DNA from: Kitasatospora sp. NBC_01250
GTDB lineage: Bacteria > Actinomycetota > Actinomycetes > Streptomycetales > Streptomycetaceae
Direction: 5' to 3'
NCBI RefSeq assembly: GCF_036226465.1
Contig: NZ_CP108476.1
Coordinates: 3,534,001-3,598,000, forward strand
Length of the DNA: 64,000 nt
Shown here: in pieces, positions 52,001 through 59,934 of the stretch
How positions within the stretch are numbered: position 1 is the first letter of the stretch
Layout of the letters: every line of letters begins with the position of its first letter
Made by a program: the position numbers and the translations under genes
Notes under the pieces: model-generated
The model's input: only the letters and a program-made list of their open reading frames with translations
The model's database searches: none
What the model was told of the DNA's origin: nothing

Positions 52001-52155
52001 CCTCGGTCGCGGACCTGCGCCGGTTCGCCGCCGAGGAGCTGCCCAGCTATGCCGTACCCGCCTGGTGGGCCGTCGTGGACGACTTCCCGATGACGGACAA
52101 CGGCAAGATTGATGCGGCGGCTCTACGCGAGCTGGCCCTGGTGGTTCAGGACTGA
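48997..52155 (+). CDS. NRPS 2: carrier - condensation - adenylation (T-C-A)
   Basis: A 1052-residue NRPS with reversed order relative to NRPS 1. The carrier domain (1-70) has its serine at about 39 in ELGGNSLS, followed by an alanine-rich linker. The C domain (about 100-520) carries HHASLIDGW near 229, with four rather than three residues between HH and DG. The A domain (about 550-1052) has FTSGSTGLPKA, AYGPTENT, YRTGDIVRW, GRRDHQVKVRG and NGKID; Asp235 is kept (SFDAATLELF), with a hand-read pocket of about D-A-L-F-M-G-A-S-L-K, unassigned. No release domain. ATG at 48997 overlaps the NTF2-like gene. Confidence 0.93.
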   Translation: MTSPDVLDSLACAAVGAAPAASWRELIGNRSFVELGGNSLSAASLVAQAADQLGLIVDLGELLSLAPLAEVLAAAAPVAAAAAAAAAQDAPPSAGSGLRPVLPGQDTMLMMQQYAGGTSLHMLLSLEFVGPLDVAVLDRALQLLVDRHDALRTVFVAQGGGFHRRILAAWRPPLVRQRVKAPGGTDAVDAVHAQLGSTSRQFIDTFGRPPYTFVLTDLGEERHLLSFVHHASLIDGWGIGMMWRELAALYDTLLAGQDVEEPTTLSSEVVLEQAGRRSATDLAAQRDRRVAQLADFPKVLEVPSDLVRPEVFDLRGERLCFELTDAERAACEQLAAAAGVTKTVVLFATWALTLARRAAVSELILGTAAARRANAEIRRTMGPCAVLIPVGVRIADDANAIDYLRATSSSLAEAVAAVDVPFGDLVSRLGGMPETSRVPLVQAAFSGQHDFVPHRLRTANLELISHQGHCSGAALDLSLYVQRWGDLPRLALEYATSAFSPLEAAELAESFRSTLTEMAAQPDGLLSAVRGLSERQRQRVLELGAGIEVDAEQGLWQLFERSVDAHADRVAVRDSGSGTTLSYARLRSAAEAQSAALAAAGVGAGDQVVLAVPRSADEVTAVLGTLRLGAAFTSLNPGYPENVTHRLLRLCAPKAVIGSDERARELAAAAGCPLVPPAGPHDMAGPVPDPAPADPDRVAYLTFTSGSTGLPKAVRATHRAVVRLTMDPDCWKTGPDDRFLRLAPLSFDAATLELFVPLAAGSSIEVCPEGPLGAAELADFLNQQAVTIAFLTTGLFRLVAEHRPSAFATVRQVMTGGEVVPVEHVRALLERFPGLRVTDAYGPTENTSLTTAHHLDDVCEISAPLPIGRPLAGNHVLVLDEDGRLVPPGGIGELYVGGPGLAVDYFGDEEQTRRAFLAAGPLDSGRLYRTGDIVRWDGQGRLRFLGRRDHQVKVRGFRIELDAIRGRLLDHPAVRDALVLTVGDSADSRRILAAVTPRQEAPSVADLRRFAAEELPSYAVPAWWAVVDDFPMTDNGKIDAAALRELALVVQD

Positions 52156-52170
52156 GAGAGGGAGCTGGAA

Positions 52171-52938
52171 ATGGGTTCGTACGTGACCGTGCGGGGCTTG
52201 CGGACGTACTACGAGGTACAGGGCGAGGGCGAACCATTGCTGCTCCTGCACGGCGGCGGCGTCACCGCGGACAGCTGGTACGCACAACTGCCCGTGCTCG
52301 CTCAGCACTACCGGGTCTACGTCCCGGAGCGGCGCGGCCACGGCCGGACCCCCGATGTGGACGGGCCCATCTCCTTCCCCCTGATGGCCGACGACACGGC
52401 CGCGTTCATCGAGGAACTGGGCCTGGGCCCGGTCCGCGTGGTCGGCTGGAGCGACGGCGGGATCGTGGCCATTCACCTCACGCTGCGTCGGCCGGACCTG
52501 GTCTCCAGGCAGGTGCTGATCGGAGCCGGCGTCACCATGGACGGTGCCACCGAAGCCACCCTGGAGCTGGTGAGTGACGCCAACCGCGATGTGCTCACCC
52601 AGATGTTCTACGGACCCTACGCGGCGCTGTCGCCGGACGGTCCGGCACACTTCCCCGTCGTGCTGGAGAAGTTGATGCGGATGTGGCAGGCGGGCCCGCT
52701 GCTCCAGCTCGAAGACCTGTCCGAGGTCACCACACCCACGCTGGTCATGCAGGGCGACCACGACGGCACCACGGTGGAGCACAGCCTCGCCATGACCCGC
52801 ACGCTTCCCGATGCCCAACTCGCGGTCGTGCCAGGCGCCTCGCACGCCCTACCGCTGGAGAAACCGGAACTCGTGAACCTGATGCTGCTCGACTTCCTGC
52901 GCGAGGAACAGCAGATGCTGGTCTTCCCGCTGAGCTGA
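52171..52938 (+). CDS. Alpha/beta hydrolase
   Basis: A 255-residue hydrolase with oxyanion region LLLHGGG, nucleophile elbow GWSDGG near residue 93, acid in MQGDHD and catalytic His in GASHALPLE. It directly follows NRPS 2 with GAGAGGGAG before the ATG. It may hydrolyse or release an aminoacyl or peptidyl thioester, since neither NRPS has a release domain, but a general esterase role is also possible. Last gene before a strong terminator. Confidence 0.85.
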   Translation: MGSYVTVRGLRTYYEVQGEGEPLLLLHGGGVTADSWYAQLPVLAQHYRVYVPERRGHGRTPDVDGPISFPLMADDTAAFIEELGLGPVRVVGWSDGGIVAIHLTLRRPDLVSRQVLIGAGVTMDGATEATLELVSDANRDVLTQMFYGPYAALSPDGPAHFPVVLEKLMRMWQAGPLLQLEDLSEVTTPTLVMQGDHDGTTVEHSLAMTRTLPDAQLAVVPGASHALPLEKPELVNLMLLDFLREEQQMLVFPLS

Positions 52939-52964
52939 GTCCCCGAGGCCGGCCACTCCCCCAC

Positions 52965-53011
52965 GCGGGAACGAGGCCGACGCGTCCGGGACGCGTCGGC
53001 CTCGTTCCCGC
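52965..53011. terminator. Very strong terminator hairpin
   Basis: A perfect 23-bp inverted repeat (52965-52987 with 52989-53011) separated by a single base closes the KS/NRPS 2 operon. GT9 begins 40 bp later, so the sugar operon must have a promoter inside or close to this short gap, or be read through. Confidence 0.92.
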
Positions 53012-53050
53012 ACACCACCCTTGTCAAGCACTCTCCTTGGAGGAGTCGCC

Positions 53051-54262
53051 ATGCGCTTTCTGTTCATAGCTCAGGGGCCGTCACATGTGCAGTGGCAGAT
53101 ACCGCTCGCCTGGGCGGCCCAACTAGCGGGCCACGAGGTCCTGGTGGCGACCAGGTCGTACTGCGTCGACCAGGTCACCCGAGCCGGACTGCCGGCGGTG
53201 GCGCTCGGCGATGAGGAGCGCATCGCCGCGCTGAGCCAACAGGTCAAGGACGAGCTCTTCGCCCAGGTCGGCCGCCGCGTCGCCGCGGAGGGCGGCAGCG
53301 TGTTCGTACCGAACGAGACCGAGATGCTGATCGCGGGCGGCCGCAAGATGGTCGCGATCGCCGAGGGCATGGCGGACGACGCGGTGGCGCTGGTCCGGGC
53401 CTGGCGTCCGTCCCTGGTCGTGCACGACACCGGAGCACTGGTGGGCATCGTCGCCGCCGAGGTGGCCGGCGTGCCCTCGTTCGGTCAGATCTGGGGCGCC
53501 ACCGGCGACGGCATCTTCGACGTCGCCGACGAGCACATCCACCCCTACTTCGCCCCGCTCTTCGAGAAGTTCGGCGCCAAGATCCCGAGCGCCGCCCCGG
53601 TGTGGATCGATCCGACCGTGCCGAGCATGCGCTCACCGCTGCCGATCGAACGGATCGACATCCGGTACACGCCCTACAGCGGCCCCGGGGTGGTCCCCGA
53701 CTGGCTGTGGCGTGAGCAGCGCGGCCCCCGCGTCTGCCTGACCAGCGGGATCTCGGTCGACGACGGGTCGCTGTGGAACGACACGGTCCAGCAGACGGTG
53801 GTCGACACCCTGCTGCGCCGCGGCTGCGAGGTGGTCCTGGCAGTGAAGAACGCGGACCACCCGGCAGTGCGCCAACTGCCGGACGGCATCCGGGTGATGG
53901 AGTCCTTCCCGCTCAACGTCCTGCTGCCGACCTGCGCCGCTGTGATCCACCACGGCGGCACCGGCACCGGCACCACCAGCCTTGCGCTGGGCGTCCCGCA
54001 GCTGGTGCTGGCCCACCACCCCATGCATCGCCAGTGGGGGACCCAGGTGGCGGCGGCCGGGGCCGGGCTGCTGGTGCGCACCGACGCGGAGGCCGACGTC
54101 GAGGCGGTCACTGCGGCCACACTGGCTGTCGTCGACGACCCGGACCTGCGGGAGAAGGCGGCCGGCATCGCTGCCGAGATCGCTCGGATGCCCACCCCCG
54201 CCACCGTCGTCGAGGTCCTTGCCGAGGTCGCGTCGGCACGCTCCACCAGCGCTCCGAACTGA
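53051..54262 (+). CDS. Antibiotic glycosyltransferase GT9
   Basis: A 403-residue GT-B enzyme with N-terminal His in GPSHVQWQIPLAW and intact HHGGTGTG near residue 299. TTGGAGGAG precedes the ATG. It is the most divergent of the nine GTs at the N-terminus and heads the operon with rmlA, rmlB and a flavin monooxygenase, so it may install the first sugar; that is inference. Confidence 0.93.
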   Translation: MRFLFIAQGPSHVQWQIPLAWAAQLAGHEVLVATRSYCVDQVTRAGLPAVALGDEERIAALSQQVKDELFAQVGRRVAAEGGSVFVPNETEMLIAGGRKMVAIAEGMADDAVALVRAWRPSLVVHDTGALVGIVAAEVAGVPSFGQIWGATGDGIFDVADEHIHPYFAPLFEKFGAKIPSAAPVWIDPTVPSMRSPLPIERIDIRYTPYSGPGVVPDWLWREQRGPRVCLTSGISVDDGSLWNDTVQQTVVDTLLRRGCEVVLAVKNADHPAVRQLPDGIRVMESFPLNVLLPTCAAVIHHGGTGTGTTSLALGVPQLVLAHHPMHRQWGTQVAAAGAGLLVRTDAEADVEAVTAATLAVVDDPDLREKAAGIAAEIARMPTPATVVEVLAEVASARSTSAPN

Positions 54263-54328
54263 TTCGACGCGGCCGGGCGAGTCTCGGAACCACACTGCGG
54301 CATCGGTACCCAAAGGAGGCACCTGGTC

Positions 54329-55231
54329 ATGCGTGGCATCATCCTCGCCGGCGGGAGCGGGAGCAGGCTTCACCCGATCACCCGAGGCATCTCCAAGCAA
54401 CTACTGCCGGTCTACGACAAACCCATGGTGTACTACCCGCTGTCCGTCCTCATGCTGGCGGGCATCCGGGAGATCCTCCTCATCTCCGCACCCCGGGATC
54501 TGCCGCTGTTCCAGCGGCTGCTCGGCGACGGCTCCACGCTCGGCCTGGACATCCAGTACGCCGAGCAGCAGGAGCCCCGAGGCATCGCCGAGGCGTTCCT
54601 GCTCGGTGCCGACTTCCTCGCGGGCGAGTCGTGCGCTCTGGTGCTGGGCGACAACATCTTCCACGGCAACCGGTTCTCCGAACTCCTGCACGCGCACACA
54701 TCATTGACCAACGGCTGTGTCCTGTTCGGCCACCCGGTGGCCGATCCGCAGCGGTACGGGATCGGCGAGCTGGACGCCGAGGGCCGACTCGTCTCCATCG
54801 AGGAGAAGCCCGTGGTCCCCAGGTCGAACCTGGCCATCACGGGCCTGTACTTCTACGACTCCCAGGTCGTGGAGATCGCCCGCGGGCTGCGCCCGTCCGC
54901 CCGCGGCGAGTTGGAGATCACCGACATCAACCTGCGCTACCTCGAAGCGGGTAGTGCCCAACTCGTCAATCTGGGCCGCGGTTTCGCCTGGCTGGACACC
55001 GGAACCCACGACTCGTTGATGGACGCGGGCCAGTACATCCAGACCCTTGAGCACCGCCAGGGCATCCGGATCGCCTGTCTGGAGGAGGTGGCCCTGCGGA
55101 TGGGCTTCATCGACGTCGACGCGTGCTACCGACTGGGCGAGGCGCTCGGCAACTCCGGCTACGGCCAGTACGTCATGGCCACCGCGGCGGCCACCGGACT
55201 TCAGCGCATCCCCACCGCGGTGTCCCCTTGA
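54329..55231 (+). CDS. rmlA: Glucose-1-phosphate thymidylyltransferase
   Basis: A 300-residue nucleotidyltransferase with the signature GIILAGGSGSRLHPIT, SKQLLPVYDKPMVYYPLS and VLGDNIFHG, full length for the short RmlA class. It makes dTDP-glucose, the entry point for every deoxysugar in the pathway. AAAGGAGG precedes the ATG. Followed by rmlB after 43 bp. Confidence 0.97.
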   Translation: MRGIILAGGSGSRLHPITRGISKQLLPVYDKPMVYYPLSVLMLAGIREILLISAPRDLPLFQRLLGDGSTLGLDIQYAEQQEPRGIAEAFLLGADFLAGESCALVLGDNIFHGNRFSELLHAHTSLTNGCVLFGHPVADPQRYGIGELDAEGRLVSIEEKPVVPRSNLAITGLYFYDSQVVEIARGLRPSARGELEITDINLRYLEAGSAQLVNLGRGFAWLDTGTHDSLMDAGQYIQTLEHRQGIRIACLEEVALRMGFIDVDACYRLGEALGNSGYGQYVMATAAATGLQRIPTAVSP

Positions 55232-55274
55232 CGCCATCATTCGTGCTCACAACCACATGGGAAGGACCGGCAGG

Positions 55275-56255
55275 ATGAGAGTCCTGGTCACGGGAGCGGC
55301 CGGGTTCATCGGCTCCCACTACGTCCGCACGCTCCTCGACGGCGGCTACGACGGCTACGAGACGGCCGAGGTCACGGTGATCGACAAGATCACCTACGCC
55401 GGCAACCGCGCCAACCTGCCGGCGAGTCATCCCCGGCTGACCTTCGTGACGGGGGACATCTGCGATCCCGCCCTGCTGCTGGAGGTCCTGCCGGGACACG
55501 ACGCCGTCGTGCACTTCGCCGCCGAGTCGCACGTCGACCGGTCGTTGCACTCCGCCGCCGAGTTCGTGCGCACCAACGTCGCCGGGACGCAGACCCTGCT
55601 GGACGCCTGCGTGGCCGCGAAGGTCCAGCGGGTGGTACACGTCTCCACCGACGAGGTGTACGGCTCCATCGACCAGGGATCCTGGACCGAGCAGAGCCCA
55701 CTGCTGCCCAACTCCCCCTATGCGGCTTCGAAGGCGGCCTCCGACCTGATCGCTCGCGCCTACTGGAGCAGCCACGGCCTGGACATGTCGATCACCCGGT
55801 GCAGCAACAACTACGGTCCGCACCAGCACCCGGAGAAGCTGATCCCGCGGTTCACCACCAGCTTGCTGGAAGGCGGTCGGCTGCCGCTGTACGGGGACGG
55901 TCGGAACGTCCGCGAGTGGCTGCACGTGGATGACCACTGCCGAGCGGTCCAGCTGGTGCTCACCCAGGGCCGGGCCGGCGAGACGTACAACATCGGCGGT
56001 GGCAGCGAGCAGTCGAACCGGCAACTCACCGAGCTCCTGCTGGACCTGTTCGGGGCCGATTGGAGCAGCGTCGAGCCGGTGGCCGACCGCAAGGGCCACG
56101 ACCTGCGGTACTCGCTGGACGACAGCAAGATCCGCGAGGAGCTGGGCTACTGCCCGCAGATCTCCTTCGAGGACGGGCTGGCGGCGACCACGGCCTGGTA
56201 CCGGGACAACCCGGGCTGGTGGAAGCCCCTGCTGCCGCAGGCGGCCCGGCGATGA
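55275..56255 (+). CDS. rmlB: dTDP-glucose 4,6-dehydratase
   Basis: A 326-residue extended SDR with TGAAGFIGSHYVR, AAESHVDRS, STDEVYG and YAASKAASD, the full RmlB set. It produces dTDP-4-keto-6-deoxyglucose, the branch intermediate for the 2,3-dehydratases and 3-dehydratase. GGGAAGGACC precedes the ATG. Its TGA overlaps the next gene by 4 bp. Confidence 0.97.
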   Translation: MRVLVTGAAGFIGSHYVRTLLDGGYDGYETAEVTVIDKITYAGNRANLPASHPRLTFVTGDICDPALLLEVLPGHDAVVHFAAESHVDRSLHSAAEFVRTNVAGTQTLLDACVAAKVQRVVHVSTDEVYGSIDQGSWTEQSPLLPNSPYAASKAASDLIARAYWSSHGLDMSITRCSNNYGPHQHPEKLIPRFTTSLLEGGRLPLYGDGRNVREWLHVDDHCRAVQLVLTQGRAGETYNIGGGSEQSNRQLTELLLDLFGADWSSVEPVADRKGHDLRYSLDDSKIREELGYCPQISFEDGLAATTAWYRDNPGWWKPLLPQAARR

Positions 56256-57940
56256 CGGCCGAGCCGACAGCCGACACCATGGCCGCGCACCCCCAGGTGC
56301 TCGTGGTGGGGGCGGGCCCGGTCGGCCTGGTTACCGCACACGAGCTGGCCCGGCGCGGGATCCGGGTACGGCTCGTCGACGCCGCCGACGGCCCGGCGAC
56401 CACCAGCCGGGCCCTGGCCACCCATGCCCGGACCCTTGAGGTCTACGACCAGATGGGTGTGTTGGACGACCTGCTGCCACGCGGACAACGGGTGGAGCAC
56501 TTCACCCTGCACCAGAACGGCCGACGGCTGGTGCGCTTCGATACCGACTACAGTCGGCTGCCCACCCGCTTCCCCTTCACCCTGATGGTCGACCAGGCGA
56601 TCACGGAGGAGGTGCTGCGCGCGGCCGCCGCCCGGCACGGCGTCACTGTCGAATGGGGCGTCAGGCTGGAGGAGTTCGAGGACCACGGCGAGGAGGTCAC
56701 GGCGGTGCTGCGGCACCCGGGTGGCAATGCCGAGCAGGTCACCGCGCAGTGGCTGGTGGGCTGCGATGGCGGCCACAGCACGGTCCGGAAGCAACTGGGC
56801 CTGCAGCTGACCGGCACCAGCACCGACACCTGGCTGATCGCCGACGCGGTCATCGACTGCGACCTGCCCCGCGACAGCATCCACTGGCTGCGTACCTCGA
56901 CCGGCACGGTGATGATGGTCCCCTTCCCGCAGCCGGGCAAGTGGCGGCTGCTGGACACCGCGGAGATCGACTACCCGGACGAACAGGCGCTGGCCGAGCG
57001 CTTCGCCCGGAAGATCGAGGCCGGCTGCGGCCGCGCGGTCAAGGTCCACCCACCCAGCTGGGTCTCGGTGTTCACCATCCAGCAGCGAATGATCCCGAAC
57101 ATGCGCTCGGGCCGCTGCTTCGTGGCCGGGGACGCCGCTCACGTGCACAGCCCGGCGTCCGGCCAGGGCATGAACACCGGCGTCCAGGATGCCGTCAACC
57201 TCGCCTGGAAGCTCGCGGACGTCATCCGCGGCGGGGCCGACGAGTCACTGCTGGACAGCTACAGCGCTGAGCGCGTCCCGGTGGGTGCCGCCCTGCTCAA
57301 GTCGACCCGGATGGCCACCGTCCTGGTGCAGCTGCGCAACCGCTACGCGGCGGCCGGGCTGCGCACGATGTTCACCGTGGTCCGGTCCGTGCCGCCGCTC
57401 AAGTCCAAGATCCAACGCAAGATCATGGGCGGTATGTCAGCGCTCGACCTCTCCTACGCCGCCAGCCCGCTGACCCTCGCGGCCACGGCCGGGACGGACT
57501 GTGGGGAACGGGCGGCCAAGGTCACCGCAGCGCGGCTGGACGGCTCCGCCGGCTGGCGACAACTCGTGGCGGAGTTGCGCGAGCCGCACTGGAGCCTGCT
57601 CGCCTTCGTCTCCCCCGGCGACCAGGGCGACCAGGGCGGGCGTCTCCTGCGCTCGCTCGCCGACGAGTACGCGGGCTTCCTACGGGTGCGTACCGTCGGG
57701 TCCGCGAGCGGGAACACCGACGACGACAGCCGGCTCGGGCCGCTGCCCGACCCCGGCAACCACCTGCGCACCGACCTTGGCGCCGTCACCGGCGCCTGGG
57801 TACTGATCCGGCCCGACGGGTACGTGGCGGCGCGTGGCACCCGGCTCGCCGGCCAGGGCCCCGGGACGGCCATGGCCGCCCTGCGGGCGGTGGGACCACG
57901 CCCCTCGGCGGTGCCCGAGGCAGCGGCCCTGGAGCGCTGA
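56252..57940 (+). CDS. Class A FAD monooxygenase (PgaE/MtmOIV-like)
   Basis: A 562-residue flavoprotein with VVGAGPVGLVTAHELARRG at the N-terminus, GCDGGHSTVRK, and CFVAGDAAHVHSPASGQGMNTG, plus a thioredoxin-like C-terminal domain. The family includes hydroxylases, epoxidases and the Baeyer-Villiger enzyme MtmOIV, so the chemistry is open. Start overlaps the rmlB stop. It is followed by a bidirectional terminator. Confidence 0.92.
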   Translation: MTAEPTADTMAAHPQVLVVGAGPVGLVTAHELARRGIRVRLVDAADGPATTSRALATHARTLEVYDQMGVLDDLLPRGQRVEHFTLHQNGRRLVRFDTDYSRLPTRFPFTLMVDQAITEEVLRAAAARHGVTVEWGVRLEEFEDHGEEVTAVLRHPGGNAEQVTAQWLVGCDGGHSTVRKQLGLQLTGTSTDTWLIADAVIDCDLPRDSIHWLRTSTGTVMMVPFPQPGKWRLLDTAEIDYPDEQALAERFARKIEAGCGRAVKVHPPSWVSVFTIQQRMIPNMRSGRCFVAGDAAHVHSPASGQGMNTGVQDAVNLAWKLADVIRGGADESLLDSYSAERVPVGAALLKSTRMATVLVQLRNRYAAAGLRTMFTVVRSVPPLKSKIQRKIMGGMSALDLSYAASPLTLAATAGTDCGERAAKVTAARLDGSAGWRQLVAELREPHWSLLAFVSPGDQGDQGGRLLRSLADEYAGFLRVRTVGSASGNTDDDSRLGPLPDPGNHLRTDLGAVTGAWVLIRPDGYVAARGTRLAGQGPGTAMAALRAVGPRPSAVPEAAALER

Positions 57941-57961
57941 CCCGCCGACCGCGCACGACCT

Positions 57962-58003
57962 GGCCGGCCGGGTCCGCACCTGATGGTGCGGACCCGGCCG
58001 GCC
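57962..58003. terminator. Bidirectional terminator hairpin
   Basis: A perfect 19-bp inverted repeat (57962-57980 with 57985-58003) with a TGAT loop lies between the convergent monooxygenase and sugar epimerase genes. Confidence 0.93.
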
Positions 58004-58025
58004 GCCGCGTGCCGCCGGTCCGGCC

Positions 58026-58643
58026 CTACCGAACCGCGTCGAGCCGCAGCCGCCGGTACAGCGCACGGCACTCGTCGTAGCGCGCCAGCAGCCCCCGCTC
58101 CGCAGCCTGCGCCACGGTCGGTGCCTGTTCGTCCTTCGCGGAGAGCAACGGCGCGCCGGTGAGCGCGGTGTCCCAGGGCAGTGCCAGCTCCGGGTCGAAG
58201 GGGTTGATGTCGAACTGCGTGCCGGGGACGAACTCGGTGGAGCAGAGATAGCTGATGCAAGCGTCGGCGGTGAGCGCCACGAAGCCGTGCGCGAGGCCCT
58301 CAGCGATGAAGACCGCCGTCCCCTCCCTCGCGTCGAGCACCGTGGTGTCGTGCCGGCCAAAGGTCGGCGACCCCAGCCGCAGGTCCACCACCACGTCCAG
58401 CAGCTTGCCCCGCACGCAACTCACCAGCTTGGCCTGTCCCGGCGGGATGACCACACCGTGGATCCCGCGCAGCGTGTTGCGCGACGAGACCGAGTAGTTG
58501 ACCTGCAACGGGCGGAAGGCATGACCGGTGGCGTGGGCGAGCTCCTGGTACTTGTAGGACTCGTGGAAGCTGCCGCGTTCGTCGACGATCAGTTGCGGAG
58601 TCACGCGGTAGGCATCGAGCACGGCCATCTCATGAATACCCAT
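58026..58643 (-). CDS. dTDP-4-keto-6-deoxyhexose 3,5- or 5-epimerase
   Basis: A 205-residue RmlC-family cupin with ERGSFHESYKYQEL, the active-site His region NTLRGIHG, and SEGLAHGF-like IAEGLAHGFVAL. It converts D- to L-configured 4-ketosugars or epimerises C-3. It is monocistronic, divergent from the 4-ketoreductase. The start at 58643 lacks a strong ribosome site; an internal ATG at 58628 is possible. A second epimerase is at 62433. Confidence 0.92.
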   Translation of the reverse strand: MGIHEMAVLDAYRVTPQLIVDERGSFHESYKYQELAHATGHAFRPLQVNYSVSSRNTLRGIHGVVIPPGQAKLVSCVRGKLLDVVVDLRLGSPTFGRHDTTVLDAREGTAVFIAEGLAHGFVALTADACISYLCSTEFVPGTQFDINPFDPELALPWDTALTGAPLLSAKDEQAPTVAQAAERGLLARYDECRALYRRLRLDAVR

Positions 58644-58804
58644 GACGCCGGACTGTAGGGGGCGCCGATCGAATGCCGGTAGCGCGCACCACCATCGGCC
58701 CCCTTCCCCGTCGATCCGTTCTCAAGCTGCTTCGGTCACGATTCCCTGGTTCGGGATGAGGACGCGGAACCGGCCGCGGGTACATGCACGGGGAGGTGCG
58801 GAGA

Positions 58805-59761
58805 GTGTCCCAGAACGACCGTCTCTCGGTTGTGGTGCTGGGTTCCGGCGGTTTCGTGGGCCGGCACGTCTGTGAGGCCTTCACGGACCGGGGAGCTCGT
58901 GTCCTGGGGGTCGCCAGGTCGGTACCGGCGCCGGGCACGGCGCCCCCCACCGTGCCGCTCGACCTGAGCAGCGCCCCGCCGGAGAAAGTGGCCGCGCTGC
59001 TGCGCGAGCATCGGGCCGACACCGTTGTCAACGCGGCGGGCGCGGTCTGGGGGGTGACGCAGGAGCAGCTGTTCCAGGGCAACGTCGAGCTCACCCGGAA
59101 CCTGGTCGACGCGGTGTCCCGGCTGGACCGCCGGCCCCGGCTGATCCACCTCGGCTCGGTCCACGAGTACGGCGTCGGCGCTCCCGGCGCCGCCCTGGCC
59201 GAGGACCATCCGCCCCACCCGGCGAACCCCTACGGGCGTTCCAAGCTGCTCGCCACCGAGGCCGTCCTGCAAGCCACCAGGGAGCAGCGGCTGGACGGCG
59301 TGGTGCTGCGGATCGCCAACGTCTTCGGCCCGCACGCGCCGCGCGGCAGCCTGCTCGGCTTGATCGCCGCGCACCTGATCGCCGTCGCCCGGCACCACGG
59401 TCAGCAGCCGATGCCGGCGCTGCGGCTGTCCCCCCTGCGCGCGCGGCGGGACTTCGTCGACGTGCGCGACGTGGGCGCCGCGGTGGTCGCCTGCGCCACG
59501 GCCGCGTTCGACGAGCCGGCGGGCGGACGGATCGTCAACATCGGCTGCGGTCGAGCGGTCAGCGTGCGCCGGCTGGTCGACCAGTTGATCGCCCTCAGCG
59601 GGCTGGACGCCTCGGTGATCGAGGAGCACGAGGCGCCCGGTGAACGCGCCGGCGCGCAGTGGCAACAGGTCGACATCACCCGTGCCCGCCGCCTGCTGCA
59701 CTGGTATCCGCGTTGGCCGCTGAAGCAGTCGCTGCGCGACCTGCTGGAGACGGCCGGCTGA
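58805..59761 (+). CDS. NDP-hexose 4-ketoreductase 1
   Basis: A 318-residue extended SDR with VLGSGGFVGRHV, VNAAGAVWGVTQ, HLGSVHEYG and YGRSKLLATE. It resembles LanR/UrdR/TylCIV-type 4-ketoreductases, which finish deoxysugar biosynthesis. A GTG at 58805 with GGGAGG upstream is preferred; ATG at 58784 would add seven residues without a ribosome site. The C-methyltransferase gene follows in the same direction. Confidence 0.88.
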   Translation: MSQNDRLSVVVLGSGGFVGRHVCEAFTDRGARVLGVARSVPAPGTAPPTVPLDLSSAPPEKVAALLREHRADTVVNAAGAVWGVTQEQLFQGNVELTRNLVDAVSRLDRRPRLIHLGSVHEYGVGAPGAALAEDHPPHPANPYGRSKLLATEAVLQATREQRLDGVVLRIANVFGPHAPRGSLLGLIAAHLIAVARHHGQQPMPALRLSPLRARRDFVDVRDVGAAVVACATAAFDEPAGGRIVNIGCGRAVSVRRLVDQLIALSGLDASVIEEHEAPGERAGAQWQQVDITRARRLLHWYPRWPLKQSLRDLLETAG

Positions 59762-59780
59762 CAGCGGCGTCCTGCCCAAC

Positions 59781-59798
59781 CTCAAGCGATTGTCGAAC
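59781..59798 (+). promoter_or_regulatory. Candidate SARP heptamer pair upstream of the C-methyltransferase
   Basis: CTCAAGC (59781) and GTCGAAC (59792) are 11 bp apart in the 173-bp gap between 4-ketoreductase 1 and the C-methyltransferase. The match is moderate. Confidence 0.35.
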
Positions 59799-59934
59799 CC
59801 CGCCAGCGATGATCTCGGCCAGAACGGACGGTGCCCCGATACCCAAAACCGTGCAGGACCTCTCGGAACGCGCCGACGTGCGGCGCTGCCTGGCCCAGGA
59901 CGTTGCGTCTTCGACAAGAGCTGAGGAACATACC

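Noticed and set aside
34748..52155. Assignment to a known tetracycline or aureolic acid cluster
   Set aside because: The OxyN-type cyclase and CoA ligase are suggestive, but the two NRPSs, nine GTs, bPH2 and pyruvyltransferase genes fit no cluster I can recall, so no compound name is given.
58710..58727. SARP heptamers between epimerase 1 and 4-ketoreductase 1
   Set aside because: GTCGATC and CTCAAGC are 11 bp apart, but the next possible copy is out of step by one base and the matches are poor.
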